Of a stretch of 64,000 nucleotides of DNA, positions 26,095-38,070 are shown one piece after another. The stretch's first letter is position 1. Each line of letters starts with the position of its first letter. Under the pieces are notes generated by a model, which was not told the origin of the DNA, made no database searches, and worked only from the letters and a program-made list of their open reading frames with translations. The position numbers and the translations under genes are program-made. The stretch comes from Herbaspirillum aquaticum (GTDB taxonomy: Bacteria > Pseudomonadota > Gammaproteobacteria > Burkholderiales > Burkholderiaceae_D). Where the stretch lies: the NCBI RefSeq assembly GCF_002213425.1, contig NZ_NJGV01000022.1, positions 1 through 64,000 on the forward strand. The letters run 5' to 3'.

Positions 26095-26442
26095 ATGCTA
26101 AACAGTTTTGCAGAAGAGATAGCCCACCGATATGCGTTGATCGTGCAGAAGCTGGCCGAGATGGCCGGGGCCAACCTGATCGTGGGCGACCTGATCCGCA
26201 ATGCCACCCGAAATTGCCTGGTCGGCATGCACGCGGCTGGGGCGGAGTCCTCCGAAATCAGGCAGCACCTGGGCGCACTGATCGCGCGGCACATCAACAG
26301 CTTGCAGGCACAAAGCGTGCGTACGCTGGCGGCCTGGATACAGGCCCGCAACCATATGGAATTCCTGCTCTTCATCGAGGAGCAAGAAGGGCTGGCGCTG
26401 TCCGGGGATATCGGAACAAGCGCCGCAGACACGCTCCACTGA
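26095..26442 (+). CDS. Unknown 115-residue cytoplasmic protein
   Basis: The start MLNSFAEEIAHRYALIVQKL at 26095 is set by CAGGAGA six bases upstream; the in-frame ATG at 26047 lacks a ribosome site. The protein is predicted almost fully helical, without signal peptide or membrane helix, and contains two cysteines and a His/Met-rich middle (NCLVGMHAAGAESSEIRQHL). I recognise no family. It stands alone, divergent from the diguanylate cyclase gene. Confidence 0.55.
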   Translation: MLNSFAEEIAHRYALIVQKLAEMAGANLIVGDLIRNATRNCLVGMHAAGAESSEIRQHLGALIARHINSLQAQSVRTLAAWIQARNHMEFLLFIEEQEGLALSGDIGTSAADTLH

Positions 26443-26769
26443 AGCAGTCGGCCTGCTCCGGCGCCGCGACTTTCCAATCGCGTTCTTCACCTCTTGGCGC
26501 TGCGACATTTGCGCACGGACTCGCGATTGGCCTACGCATCGGGCGGGCCAGTCTCTGCGATGCGGCAAGCTCAGCCATCTTCAATCGCAGGGCACCGCAT
26601 TCAGTGCCCCACCGCTCCTCCTCTCCTCCCGGAATCAGCGCTCTCCATTTCCTACAAAAGTTAGAGAAATGCGCTGATCGATGTGTCCAGACGCGACGAT
26701 TTACGATGACGCGGCTTTCGGGTCCTCGCGACCTGTTCGATGACAACACATTACCGGGCAATTACCACC
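26443..26769. other. Intergenic region, nothing recognised
   Basis: These 327 bases precede the outer-membrane barrel gene. A moderately A/T-rich part around 26650-26710 could be its promoter. No RNA gene, repeat or short coding frame with a ribosome site was found. Confidence 0.35.
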
Positions 26770-27612
26770 ATGAACCTCCACTCGTTCGCACGTTTCGGCT
26801 TGCACACCAGGACATTACGTTTGATGGCCTCTTTTTCCGGCACCGTCGCGCTGGGTCTCTTTGCCCAGGGAGCCCATGCGGATCCCTCGCCGGCACTGGA
26901 TCGCTTCAGCCTCTCCGCAGGTGGCTATTACGTTGATCCGACCTTCAACGTCCAGGGCAATACCCGTTACGGTTCAGCTCAGAGCGGTGACATCGACCGC
27001 GATCGCACCACGTTGCCTCGGGTACGTGCCGAGCTGCTGCTGGGGGACAGCCACGGCTTGTCCTTCGATTATTTCCGCTACCGCAACGACTATACCTACA
27101 GCACATCCCGCTCGTTCAACGTCGGCGGCACACCGGCTATCCTGGCCGGCAGCGCGAACGCCAACATCGAGGTGGATTTTGCCTCTCTGGCTTACAAGTG
27201 GTGGCTGGGCTCGGGCAATGACGTTTTCGGTATCGGGGTGGGCGCAGGCTACTACCGGGCGCACTACGATCTGCAGGCCAGCGGCGTATTCAACGGAACA
27301 ACGGGGGCACTCAGTGAAAGCCAGACCGAGAAGACCTTCGCCCCCCTGCTCGAGCTTGGATGGAAACACGCTTTCAGCAAGGACCTGCGCATTTATGCCG
27401 AAGCCTCGGGCGTGAAGAAGAACTGGGGCACAGTGACCGGCCACATCTACGGCGGGGCATTGGGTGTGGAATGGTACCCGCTGAAGAACATCGGCATCGG
27501 CGCGGACTATGGCATTACCCGCATTCATATCGACCGCGACGGCGGCAATTCGCAGGCGGCCTTCGACATCAAGCTGAAAGGACCTTCTGCTTACCTGAAA
27601 ATGCGCTTCTGA
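26770..27612 (+). CDS. Outer-membrane beta-barrel protein
   Basis: The product is 280 residues from MNLHSFARFGLHTRTLRLMA. It has a signal peptide ending near GAHADPS (about residue 37), then alternating amphipathic strands (LDRFSLSAGGYYV, LSFDYFRYRNDY, FGIGVGAGYYRAHYD, ALGVEWYPLKNIGIGADYG) and a C-terminal Phe after YLKMRF. This terminal aromatic is the BAM recognition signal. Strand count suggests an 8-12-stranded barrel of the porin-like/OmpW-like class. The function is unknown: adhesion, small-molecule uptake or structure. It is followed by a terminator. Confidence 0.8.
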   Translation: MNLHSFARFGLHTRTLRLMASFSGTVALGLFAQGAHADPSPALDRFSLSAGGYYVDPTFNVQGNTRYGSAQSGDIDRDRTTLPRVRAELLLGDSHGLSFDYFRYRNDYTYSTSRSFNVGGTPAILAGSANANIEVDFASLAYKWWLGSGNDVFGIGVGAGYYRAHYDLQASGVFNGTTGALSESQTEKTFAPLLELGWKHAFSKDLRIYAEASGVKKNWGTVTGHIYGGALGVEWYPLKNIGIGADYGITRIHIDRDGGNSQAAFDIKLKGPSAYLKMRF

Positions 27613-27710
27613 CCTGGCCCCCGCCGTAGCTGCGGCTTGGACGCAAGCGCAGCATTTTCAATGGCACACGCCTGATGAAATGGCACAGGAAAAAGACCCG
27701 CTTTGCACCT

Positions 27711-27753
27711 CACCCCAAAAGTTGGACATCAATCCAGGCTTTGGGGTGTTTTT
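27711..27753 (+). terminator. Terminator-like hairpin with T-tract
   Basis: CACCCCAAA (27711-27719) and TTTGGGGTG (27740-27748) form a perfect 9-bp stem around a 20-base loop, followed by five T. It could terminate the barrel gene about 100 bases upstream. The unusually long loop, which includes AGTTGGACA, also resembles the outer end of some IS3-family elements, so it may be an insertion-sequence scar acting as a terminator. Confidence 0.45.
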
Positions 27754-28165
27754 CTTGCGGTGGAGGACGCCTGCCCTTGGCGGCAACGGCGCGAGAAAAC
27801 CCAGTCCACATTTGAACATCCACTTCACCACCTCGGCCTTCAAGACGCCAATCGATCCCTGCTGAGCTTGAGCAAGCAAGCGTAGCGCCCCCTCCATTTG
27901 GACTATATGAGCAGCCAGCGCTTGCTGCTATATTCGCCCAAAGTCTTAAAAAAATTCCAAACAAACCATCTCTTCCCCTGTAGCGCCACACGCACAATTT
28001 CTGGAGCCATCAGAAAAGGTGTAGCTCAGATTGCCGAGTCATTAGCCGCACGCACGATCAACTTCCAATCCATTATCTGAATAAAGGAAGACGTTGCGGA
28101 TGCGGCAGTGCGTCTGCCTTCCCGGCAGGTGGGGAAGAAGGGCTCTGACGATCGAGGGAAATTTT
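27754..28165 (+). other. A/T-rich region upstream of the two-partner secretion locus
   Basis: The part from about 27895 to 28090 is clearly richer in A/T than the surroundings (runs such as TTAAAAAAATT), as is common ahead of horizontally acquired adhesin genes bound by H-NS-like silencers. It presumably holds the exoprotein promoter. The earlier part, to 27895, contains no supported gene. Confidence 0.4.
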
Positions 28166-31100
28166 GTGAATCGAATCTACCGGCTGGTCTGGAGCAATCG
28201 CCAGCAGAAGTTTGTGGTCACCCATGAAAAAGTCCGGGCGCGGGGGCGGTCGGGCGGCAGCATCGTGGGCGCAGGCCTGCTGACGGGCCTGCTTGGATCG
28301 GCCATGGCGGCGCCTGCTGCCGGTACGCTGCCTCACGGTGGCCAGGTGACTGCCGGCAGCGCGACTATCAGCGTCAACGCCAACACGATGACAGTGCAGC
28401 AGAGCACCCAGCGCGCCGCAATCAACTGGCAAGGCTTCTCCATCGGGGCTGGCGGTACCGTCAATTTCCAGCAGCCCAATGCTGCCGCCGTCACCCTGAA
28501 CCGCGTGGTAGGCAACGAGCAGTCGGTGATTGCCGGGGCGATGAACGCCAATGGCCAACTCTACCTGCTCAATGCCAATGGTGTGCTGTTCGCCCAGGGA
28601 GCACAAGTCAATGTCGGCGGCCTGGTGGCTTCCACGCTTAACCTGTCGGACGCCGACTTCATGGCAGGGCGAACGACTTTCAGCGGCAGCGGCAGCGGCC
28701 GTGTCATCAACTTCGGCTCGCTTACAGCGAGGGACGGCGGCTACGTCGCTTTGCTGGGCAATCAAGTGAAGAATGAAGGCAGCATCACTGCCCGCGTCGG
28801 GAGCGCGATCCTGGCCGCTGGCGAACGGGTGAGCCTGAATTTCAACGGTGACTCATTGGTCGGGGTTTCGGTCGACAAGGGAAGCCTGGAGAGCCTGGTG
28901 GAAAACAAACAGGCGATCCGGGCCGACGGCGGACTGGTGATACTGACCGCCAAGGGACTCGATACGGTGCTGTCCGGGCTGGTGAACAACAGCGGGGAGA
29001 TCCGGGCTCAAACGGTCGTCAACAAGGAAGGACGCATTCTCCTGCTGGGCGACATGACCTCAGGCAGCGTACAGGTCAGCGGCAAGCTGGATGCCAGTGC
29101 GCCCGACGGTGGCAATGGCGGCTTCATCGAAACCAGCGCCGCCCGCATCCAGATCGCTGACGAGGTGAAGATCACTACCCTGGCCCCCGGGGGCAAAACC
29201 GGCGAGTGGCTGATCGATCCCTACAACGTGACGATTTCAAACGCAATCAGCTCAGGCATGGGCGGCTTCAATGGCAATGCCAACGACAGTGTGCTCAACG
29301 TCACGACACTTGCCAATGCCTTGGCCAGCACAGGCGTCACGGTCACTACCGGTGTCGGCGGCAGCCAGGCAGGCAATATCACCGTGGACGCCCCCATCAG
29401 CTGGAGCGCCAATACGGTGCTGGCGTTGAATGCTGCCGGCAGCATCCTGATCAACAAGGACATCACTGCTACCGGCAACAATGCCGGGCTTTCGCTTTCC
29501 TACAGCGGCGGCTACAGCCTGAACAAGGGCGCCCGCGTCACCCTGTCCGGCAGAAACGCCAGCCTCAGCATGGCGGGCACCGGCTATACGCTGATCCATG
29601 ATATCGGTGCGTTGCAAGGCATCACCAGCACCGGCTTCTATGCGCTGGCCAATGACATCGATGCCAGCAGCACGGCCAGTTGGAACGCCGGCGCCGGTTT
29701 CAATCCGCTGGACGGAGTCGGCACGAACTTCGCCGGGCTCGGCCACAGCATCGACAAGCTGACCATCAATCGCGGTCAGGAGAGTGACGTCGCGCTATTC
29801 CGTACCGTATCCGGGAATGTACGTGACCTGACTCTCTCCAACGCCAGCATCAACGGCCAGTTGAACGTCGCCGGCGTTGCTGCCAACCTCGGCGGCACCC
29901 TCAGCAATGTTCATCTGACCGGCATCATCTCGGGCTCCGGAGCCTTCGTCGGCGGCCTGGCCGGCACGGTGTACAACGGCCTGATCCGCTACTCTTCCTC
30001 TGCAGCAGACGTGACCGGTCTGACTGTGGTGGGTGGGTTGGCGGGCAGCGTATCCAGCATCGCCATTGCCGACTCCTATTCCACTGGCTCCGTGACCGCG
30101 ACCGTCAGCAACACCAGCGCGTTCGCTGGGGGACTGTTGGGCGAAGTGATCTCCAGCGCCACACTTACCAACACCTACGCCAGCGGCAAGGTGACGGGCT
30201 ATACCGCCACGGGCGGCCTGGTCGGAGGCGGCTACCTGCCAACCATCACGGTCAACAACAGCTACTGGGACGTCAACAGTACCGGCCAGTCCAGCTCCCG
30301 GGGCGGTGGCACAGGGCTGTCTGCCCCGCGCAACCAAGCGAGCTATGTTGGTCTGGACTTCACCAACACCTGGGTCATGTTTGAGGGCAATACCCGGCCG
30401 ATGTTGCGCAACGAGTATTCCACGACCATATTCACACCACACGCCTTGCAGCTGATGGGTCTTGATCTCTCGGCCAGCTACCGCTTGGGCTCAGACCTGA
30501 GTTTGACCGCTGCGCTGGCGGGCAATGCTGGCTCCTACGGCGAGGTCTGGGGCGCATCGGGCTTCGTTCCGATCGGCAACAGCCCCCAGCAGTTCACCGG
30601 CAGTTTCGATGGACAGGGGCACAGCATCATGGGCCTGGCCATCAACCGCGCGGCCACCAATTACGTCGGCCTGTTCGGCTATACCTCCGGGGCGAGCCTG
30701 AGCAACGTGACACTGACGGGAGGCAGTATTACAGGTGCCGACGGCGTGGGCGCCCTGGTCGGCTACATGCTGGGCGGCACGCTGGCCAATGCTGCGGCCA
30801 GCGCCAATGTGAACGGTACCTCCTCGGGCGAGGCCAATACGGGCGGGCTGGTAGGCACAAATGATGGCGGCGCGATTGCCGATGCTTCCGCCAGTGGCAA
30901 TGTCAACGGTGCCGGCTACCAGGTTGGTGGCCTGGTCGGTTTCAACGTCAACGGCGGCAGCATCACCCGCTCCTATGCCAGCGGCGACGTCACCGGCACC
31001 AATTCGTCCGTGGGCGGCTATGTTGGTGGTCTGGTGGGGGGCAACGGCTATAGCGGTGACGGCGGCGCCATCAGCCAGTCCTACGCAACCGGCACAGTGA

Positions 31101-34012
31101 GGGGTGCAGGCGGGCCCATCGGCGGATTCGTCGGCCACAACGAGGGCAGCATCACTGACTCCTATGCCAGCGGCGCGGTCATCGGACAAGGCGCTGCCAG
31201 CAACATCGGTGGCTTCGCCGGCGTCAACTTCATCAACGGCACCATCAGCAACAGCTATGCCACCGGCTACGTCGAAGGCAACCAGTCGGGCGGCTTCGTC
31301 GGCTACAACAATGGTGTGAACGGTGCCATCAGCAACGCCTACTGGAACACCCAGACCAGCGGCCAGGCGCAAGGGACCGCCGGCGGCCTGGCCAGCGGCA
31401 TGACCGGGCGCAGCACAGCACAACTCCAGGGCTCACTGCCCACTGGTTTCGCTTCCTCGATATGGGGGATCAGCAGCAACCTCTACCCGTACCTGACATG
31501 GCGCTATTCCACCACGCCCCATGCGGTGAGCGGCCAGGTCTTCAGCGATGCGGGCAGTACCGCACTGGCCGGTGCCACCGTGGCTGCGGTGTCCGGCGGG
31601 CAGCTGATCGGCAGCGCCTCCAGCGGAGCCAACGGCTATTACTATGTGCTCGGAGCAGCCAGTCAGTTTGACAGCAACGGCGCCATCACCTACCTGGCTG
31701 GCAGTACCACCAAAGGGGCCGCCTTCAGCGACGTGAGCGGCATCAATGGCATCCAGGGCCTGGATCTGTATGGATCCTCGGTGCGGCTGGTCACGGGGCA
31801 GGCCGGTCTGTCGGCCACCCGCAATCGCTATCTGGGCGCACGCGGCAGCTACAGCGCTGCCGACCTCGCTTTCTTCGCCCCCAGCGACTTCTCCGCCTTG
31901 ACCAGCAATGGTTACGGCCTCTCACTGACGGCCAGCGCCACCAGCTTCAGCCTGGACACCGACCTGGGCTCCAGCGGCCTGCTGAGCCTCGACAGTGGCG
32001 GCACTTTCATTGTCAGCGGTACCCGCCATCTTTCGGCAGGCGGCAACCTCAATCTGGCCGACCGCTTGGCCTGGACTGACAACGCTGCGCTGAGCTTGAG
32101 CACCACCAGCGCCGGCAACATCGTCCTGGGCGATGGCATCCATGCGGCCAATGGCAGCCTGACGATCTCGGCTGGCGGCTCCGTGTCCAGTACCGGCGAC
32201 GTCAATCTCGGCGTGCTCAATTTCAACGGCGGCAGCTGGATCCAGGTGGCCGCAAGCCTGCCGGGCTTGAGCGTCACCGACTTCCGTCTCGGCTCCAGCG
32301 CCACGTTTGTGCGCGCCATCGGCGGCGATGGCAGTGCTGCCACGCCTTATCGCATCGCCGATGTTTATGGTTTGCAGGGGCTGGCCTCCGCCGGACTGGG
32401 GGGCACGAACTTCGTACTGGCCGGCGACATCGCTGCCTCCGGCAGCGCGTCATGGAACAGCGGCAGCGGTTTCGTTCCTGCCGGCAGCCTGGCCAATCCG
32501 TTCACTGGGCGGCTGGACGGGCAAGGCCACCGTATCAGCGGCCTGGTCATCAATCGTCCCGGCAGCACTTACAGCGGCCTGTTCGGCTACAACGCCGGCT
32601 ATGTCGGCAACCTGTACCTGGCAAGTGGAAGCGTGGATGGAGGAACCTACAGCGCTGCACTGGTGGGCTACAACGCCTCCACCGGAGTGGTCGAGCGGGT
32701 CAGCAGTGATGTGAGCGTGACGGGTACGGGCAATGTCGGTGCGCTCGCAGGCAGCAACGCAGGCAGCATCAGCCAGTCCCTGGCCTCGGGCAATGTCAGC
32801 GGCGGTCTCAATGGCGGCGGTCTGGCCGGCAGCAATGCCAGTACCGGCACCATCAGCGACAGCTATGCCACCGGCAGCGTACAGGGCAGTGCCACCGCTG
32901 GCGGCCTGGTGGGCTTCAATGACGGCGGCCTGCTGCGTGTCTATGCAACCGGCAACGCCGCATCGGCTGGTGGTGCGGCAGGCGGCCTGGTAGGCAGCAA
33001 TGTCGGAACCATCAGCGGCAGCTTCTGGAACACCACCAGCAGCAGCCTGATCCAGGGTGTCGGCGCGGGTAACGCCAGCGGTGTTGCCGGGTTGACCGGT
33101 ACGCAGCTCACCAGCCTGGCCAGCTTCACGGCCGCCGGCTGGAGCATCGACAATGCCGGCGGGACCGGCGCGACCTGGCGGATATATGAAGGGCACAGTG
33201 CACCGCTGCTGCGTACCTTCCTGACATCCTTGACCCTGAGCGCCGGCAGTGCCAGCAAAACCTACGACGGCAATGCCAACAGCGCTGCCGGTACCCTGGT
33301 GTTCCCGGTCGGCTACGATTCGTCGCTGGTGTCCGGCAACGCCTTCTACACCGCCAGCAGCGCGAACGCCGGGACCTACACGGGTGCCAACCTGCGCCTT
33401 GATGGCCTCTATTCCAGCCAGTTTGGCTACGACATTGAAATGAGCGGGGGCAGCCTCACGATCAACAAGGCGACCCTGACCATCACGCCGAACGACCAGA
33501 TCAGGCGTTATGGCGATGCCAATCCTGTCTTTGCCCAGACCGTCACCGGCTTCACGAATGGTGAAGACCTGAGCGTACTGGGCGGAACCCTGGGGGTGGG
33601 CAGCAGCACGGCAACGGCAGCCAGTGCCTCAGGCAGTTATGTGATCAGCGGCAATGCGACAGGGCTCTCGTCCATCAACTATGACTTCAATATTGGCAGC
33701 GGCACATTGACCATTGTCGACGGCCCCGCCTCCCCCGCGGCTGCCGTTACCGCCTCCGGAACAACCGACGGAAGCGCGACCAATGTCCTTGGCTCCGCCC
33801 CCGACCTCACCGGCGCCAATCGGGCGATCTCTGCCACGCGCACGACTGCGACGATCACCGTCATCGACGACAACGCGCGGAGAAAGCCCCCCAGGCGCTC
33901 TTCGCCACGAGCGAGGCCAGCACGCTGTTTACCGTCGTGGAGGGAGGAGTCCGCCTTCCATCCGGAGTCGCGCGGTAAGGAGCGGTGCGCAGGCCCTCAC
34001 AGAACACCATGA
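28166..34012 (+). CDS. Two-partner secretion exoprotein (filamentous-haemagglutinin-like adhesin) with 3' frameshift
   Basis: About 1,940 residues from a GTG (28166) after GAGGGAA; the product opens with an extended signal peptide region (NRIYRLVWSNRQQKFVVTHE). A TPS/haemagglutination domain follows (QLYLLNANGVLFAQGAQVNV). Next come three cassettes of GLUG-type beta repeats (with GHSIMGLAINR and GHRISGLVINR), a carboxypeptidase-regulatory-like insert (SGQVFSDAGSTALAGATVA) and C-terminal YDG/MBG modules (SKTYDGNANS, NPVFAQTVTGF). It is a surface adhesin exported by the partner encoded next. At about 33872-33880 the reading appears to slip: the annotated tail is Arg/Pro-rich, whereas the adjacent frame reads ALFATSEASTLFTVVEGG and stops at 33978. 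Confidence 0.88.
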   Translation: MNRIYRLVWSNRQQKFVVTHEKVRARGRSGGSIVGAGLLTGLLGSAMAAPAAGTLPHGGQVTAGSATISVNANTMTVQQSTQRAAINWQGFSIGAGGTVNFQQPNAAAVTLNRVVGNEQSVIAGAMNANGQLYLLNANGVLFAQGAQVNVGGLVASTLNLSDADFMAGRTTFSGSGSGRVINFGSLTARDGGYVALLGNQVKNEGSITARVGSAILAAGERVSLNFNGDSLVGVSVDKGSLESLVENKQAIRADGGLVILTAKGLDTVLSGLVNNSGEIRAQTVVNKEGRILLLGDMTSGSVQVSGKLDASAPDGGNGGFIETSAARIQIADEVKITTLAPGGKTGEWLIDPYNVTISNAISSGMGGFNGNANDSVLNVTTLANALASTGVTVTTGVGGSQAGNITVDAPISWSANTVLALNAAGSILINKDITATGNNAGLSLSYSGGYSLNKGARVTLSGRNASLSMAGTGYTLIHDIGALQGITSTGFYALANDIDASSTASWNAGAGFNPLDGVGTNFAGLGHSIDKLTINRGQESDVALFRTVSGNVRDLTLSNASINGQLNVAGVAANLGGTLSNVHLTGIISGSGAFVGGLAGTVYNGLIRYSSSAADVTGLTVVGGLAGSVSSIAIADSYSTGSVTATVSNTSAFAGGLLGEVISSATLTNTYASGKVTGYTATGGLVGGGYLPTITVNNSYWDVNSTGQSSSRGGGTGLSAPRNQASYVGLDFTNTWVMFEGNTRPMLRNEYSTTIFTPHALQLMGLDLSASYRLGSDLSLTAALAGNAGSYGEVWGASGFVPIGNSPQQFTGSFDGQGHSIMGLAINRAATNYVGLFGYTSGASLSNVTLTGGSITGADGVGALVGYMLGGTLANAAASANVNGTSSGEANTGGLVGTNDGGAIADASASGNVNGAGYQVGGLVGFNVNGGSITRSYASGDVTGTNSSVGGYVGGLVGGNGYSGDGGAISQSYATGTVRGAGGPIGGFVGHNEGSITDSYASGAVIGQGAASNIGGFAGVNFINGTISNSYATGYVEGNQSGGFVGYNNGVNGAISNAYWNTQTSGQAQGTAGGLASGMTGRSTAQLQGSLPTGFASSIWGISSNLYPYLTWRYSTTPHAVSGQVFSDAGSTALAGATVAAVSGGQLIGSASSGANGYYYVLGAASQFDSNGAITYLAGSTTKGAAFSDVSGINGIQGLDLYGSSVRLVTGQAGLSATRNRYLGARGSYSAADLAFFAPSDFSALTSNGYGLSLTASATSFSLDTDLGSSGLLSLDSGGTFIVSGTRHLSAGGNLNLADRLAWTDNAALSLSTTSAGNIVLGDGIHAANGSLTISAGGSVSSTGDVNLGVLNFNGGSWIQVAASLPGLSVTDFRLGSSATFVRAIGGDGSAATPYRIADVYGLQGLASAGLGGTNFVLAGDIAASGSASWNSGSGFVPAGSLANPFTGRLDGQGHRISGLVINRPGSTYSGLFGYNAGYVGNLYLASGSVDGGTYSAALVGYNASTGVVERVSSDVSVTGTGNVGALAGSNAGSISQSLASGNVSGGLNGGGLAGSNASTGTISDSYATGSVQGSATAGGLVGFNDGGLLRVYATGNAASAGGAAGGLVGSNVGTISGSFWNTTSSSLIQGVGAGNASGVAGLTGTQLTSLASFTAAGWSIDNAGGTGATWRIYEGHSAPLLRTFLTSLTLSAGSASKTYDGNANSAAGTLVFPVGYDSSLVSGNAFYTASSANAGTYTGANLRLDGLYSSQFGYDIEMSGGSLTINKATLTITPNDQIRRYGDANPVFAQTVTGFTNGEDLSVLGGTLGVGSSTATAASASGSYVISGNATGLSSINYDFNIGSGTLTIVDGPASPAAAVTASGTTDGSATNVLGSAPDLTGANRAISATRTTATITVIDDNARRKPPRRSSPRARPARCLPSWREESAFHPESRGKERCAGPHRTP

Positions 34013-35442
34013 ACAAGCATTCTTCACCATTTCAACAGCTCGGACTGACCATGGCATTGGCGATGGCCGGCCTCAACACCTGGGCCCAGGGGGCCCCCAA
34101 CAGCGGCAGCATTCTGCAACAGGCACAGCCGCCGGCGGTCCCTGCAGAGCCGGTACCGAGTCTCCCTTCGTTGGGTGACAGGCAGGCAATGGAGCCGGCA
34201 ATGGCACCGCTCCCCCCGGGGCAGGCAATTCCGGTGCGTGCCATCCAGATCCAGGGTAACCATGTCATCGATACCGAACAGCTTGCGCCCCTGGTGGCTG
34301 AGGGCGTCGGCAAATCGCTGCAGCTGCCGGAAATGGACTCCCTTGCACAGCGCATCACACGCTACTACCGCAGCCGGGGATACTTCGTCGCGCGCGCTTA
34401 CATTCCAGCCCAGGATATCACCGCAGGCGTACTGCGGATCCAGGTGGTCGAGGGCCGTTATGGCTCGTTCCAGCTGAAAAATTCCTCGCGGGTGGGGGAT
34501 CCGACGGTACAAGCCATCCTTGACCAGACCAAGGCGAGTGCAGCGGTGTCGGCGGAGAGCCTGGAGCGCAGCCTGCTCATCATCAATGACACACCCGGTG
34601 TGCGCGTCGAGCGAGCCGAAGTCCTGCCCGGCGAACAGGTCGGCAGTTCAGGCTTTGTGGTGGCCACCGGCCCGACTGCGCCTTTTTCCGGCTATCTGAT
34701 GGGGGACAATTTCGGTTCCCGCTATACCGGCAGTCGCCGTCTTTCGTTCAATCTGGAGAGCAATTCCCCCACCGGCCGGGGCGACCGCCTGTCGGTCAGC
34801 GGGCTCGTGAGCGACACCGGGGAACTGGTCAGCGGGCGCCTGGCCTATTCGATGCTGCTGGCAGCCGACGGCCTGCGTGGCGAAGTGGCGGCCAGCCAGC
34901 TCGAATATGAGCTAGGCGATGCGTATGCCAGCCTGAATGCCCGCGGTACGGCCCGCACCCTGGAGGCGACGCTGAGCTATCCGCTGCGTCGCGTCCGTGC
35001 GCAAACCATCGAGGCAAGTCTCAATGCCAGGTACCGTGACCTGGAGGACAAGATGGCCAGCGCCGGAATCCGTACGCCCAAGACACTGTCCTCGGCCACG
35101 GCGCAACTGGCATTGCGCGACGAAACCCCTGTGTTCGGGATGGCGGGCGCGACGCAGGGACAGGTCGCCGTCAGCTTGGGGGAACTGAAGATCGGAGACG
35201 CCACCGCCCGCGCACTGGACGCGGCGGGACCATGCACACAGGGTGGCTATCAGAAGCTGGCAGTCGATCTGAACCGGGTGATGCTGCTGCCCTGGGCAGT
35301 GAGCGTCACGGGCGCGCTACGCCACCAGCGCTCCCTGAATGGCAAGAATCTCGACAGCAGCGAATACCTGCCGGTGTCAGGCTTTGGCGCAGTAATGGCC
35401 TACCCTCGTTTTCCGATCGTCGATAGGATCTACACCATTTAG
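34009..35442 (+). pseudogene. Truncated two-partner secretion transporter (TpsB/ShlB/FhaC family)
   Basis: The gene starts at MNKHSSPFQQLGLTMALAMA (signal peptide to about residue 27), followed by a Pro-rich linker and POTRA domains (PVRAIQIQGNHVIDTEQLAP; RSRGYFVARAYIP). The barrel begins (YLMGDNFGSRYTGSRRLSFN) and runs to SGFGAVMAYP. At the point where family members continue with the VRAYP/VRGFP motif and about 100 further barrel residues, the reading switches to RFPIVDRIYTI and stops. The break at about 35405-35412 joins antisense integrase sequence. Without the C-terminal strands the pore should not fold, so the exoprotein is probably not exported. It overlaps the exoprotein frame by four bases. 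Confidence 0.85.
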
Positions 35443-35676
35443 GAGCAGCTTGCGGCAACGTGCCGCCTCGGAGCGGGCCTCCGCGAGGGAGATGGCCGAC
35501 AAAGGTCCCAAACCCATTTCCCGTGACCGCTTGGCCAACGTGAACCGGAAGATCCAGGACCTGGAGCCGCTCGGAGAAATTTGGAGATAAAGGCCGCCGC
35601 CATCTGCGTGATAGCCCGGCGCGACCTCTTTGGTCACTTTTACTGCATTGAGTCGATGAAGAGATCTAGATGACAT
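35412..35676 (-). pseudogene. 5' fragment of a tyrosine-recombinase (Arm-domain) integrase
   Basis: Minus-strand residues LNAVKVTKEVAPGYHADGGG, LYLQISPSGSRSWIFRF, AKRSREMGLGPLSAISLAEA and NGVDPIDDRK match the N-terminal Arm DNA-binding domain (DUF4102) of P4-type integrases. The core-binding and catalytic domains are missing because homology ends near 35412, exactly where the transporter gene breaks off. The start is taken at MSSRSLHRL (35676). Such integrases usually lie beside the tRNA they target, here the tRNA-Ser gene 145 bases away. Confidence 0.82.
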
Positions 35677-35820
35677 ACCCGCGAGCCTACCCACATTTGA
35701 TGCTGCGATTATGTGGGTAGCCCTGAGACCGGGCAAGAATGTTGTTACCCCCGAAAAGCCTTCCTACTCTGGGCTTCTGAGGCTGCTAGAGATTTCTGGA
35801 GAATCTCTGAGACTGTGTTC

Positions 35821-35911
35821 TGGCGGAGAGGGGGGGATTCGAACCCCCGATAGGCTATGAACCTATACACGCTTTCCAGGCGTGCGACTTAAACCACTCA
35901 TCCACCTCTCC
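35821..35911 (-). tRNA. tRNA-Ser, anticodon GGA
   Basis: Acceptor strands GGAGAGG (5') and CCTCTCC (3') pair, the discriminator is G and CCA is encoded (TGG at 35821-35823 on the plus strand). A long variable arm typical of serine tRNA lies between the anticodon arm (CCTGGAAAG, anticodon GGA) and the T arm (GTTCGAATC). The length is 91 bases. It is a probable integration target for the island to its 3' side. Confidence 0.95.
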
Positions 35912-36002
35912 TGGATTTGGGTTCGCGTTCAGCGAAGCCATGCATTATAGCAAGCTTCTCGCCGAAGCCAAGTCTTTTCTGCATATTTTTCAAAAAGACC
36001 AT

Positions 36003-36022
36003 AAAAAACCGGCAAGGCCGGC
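36003..36022 (-). terminator. Terminator of acs
   Basis: CCGGC (36009-36013) and GCCGG (36017-36021) form a hairpin with a three-base loop; on the minus strand it is followed by six T (36003-36008). It lies 66 bases after the acs stop and ahead of tRNA-Ser. Confidence 0.6.
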
Positions 36023-36087
36023 GTCCATCCTGCAACGCCCTGCCCTGCCGGCTCGCCTGACACCGCCTTGCAGCGGCGACTTCCGGC

Positions 36088-38070
<1,983 letters not shown>

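Noticed and set aside
27700-27895. Possible IS3-family insertion-sequence end (CCCCAAAAGTTGGACA)
   Set aside because: The motif resembles IS3-type outer ends from memory, but no transposase reading frame, second inverted repeat or target duplication was found, and the hairpin with T-tract is explained as a terminator.
30000-33200. Repeat-like DNA suggestive of a CRISPR or tandem repeat array
   Set aside because: The repetition is at protein level (GLUG-type adhesin repeats) with variable spacing and divergent DNA; there are no identical short repeats with unique spacers.
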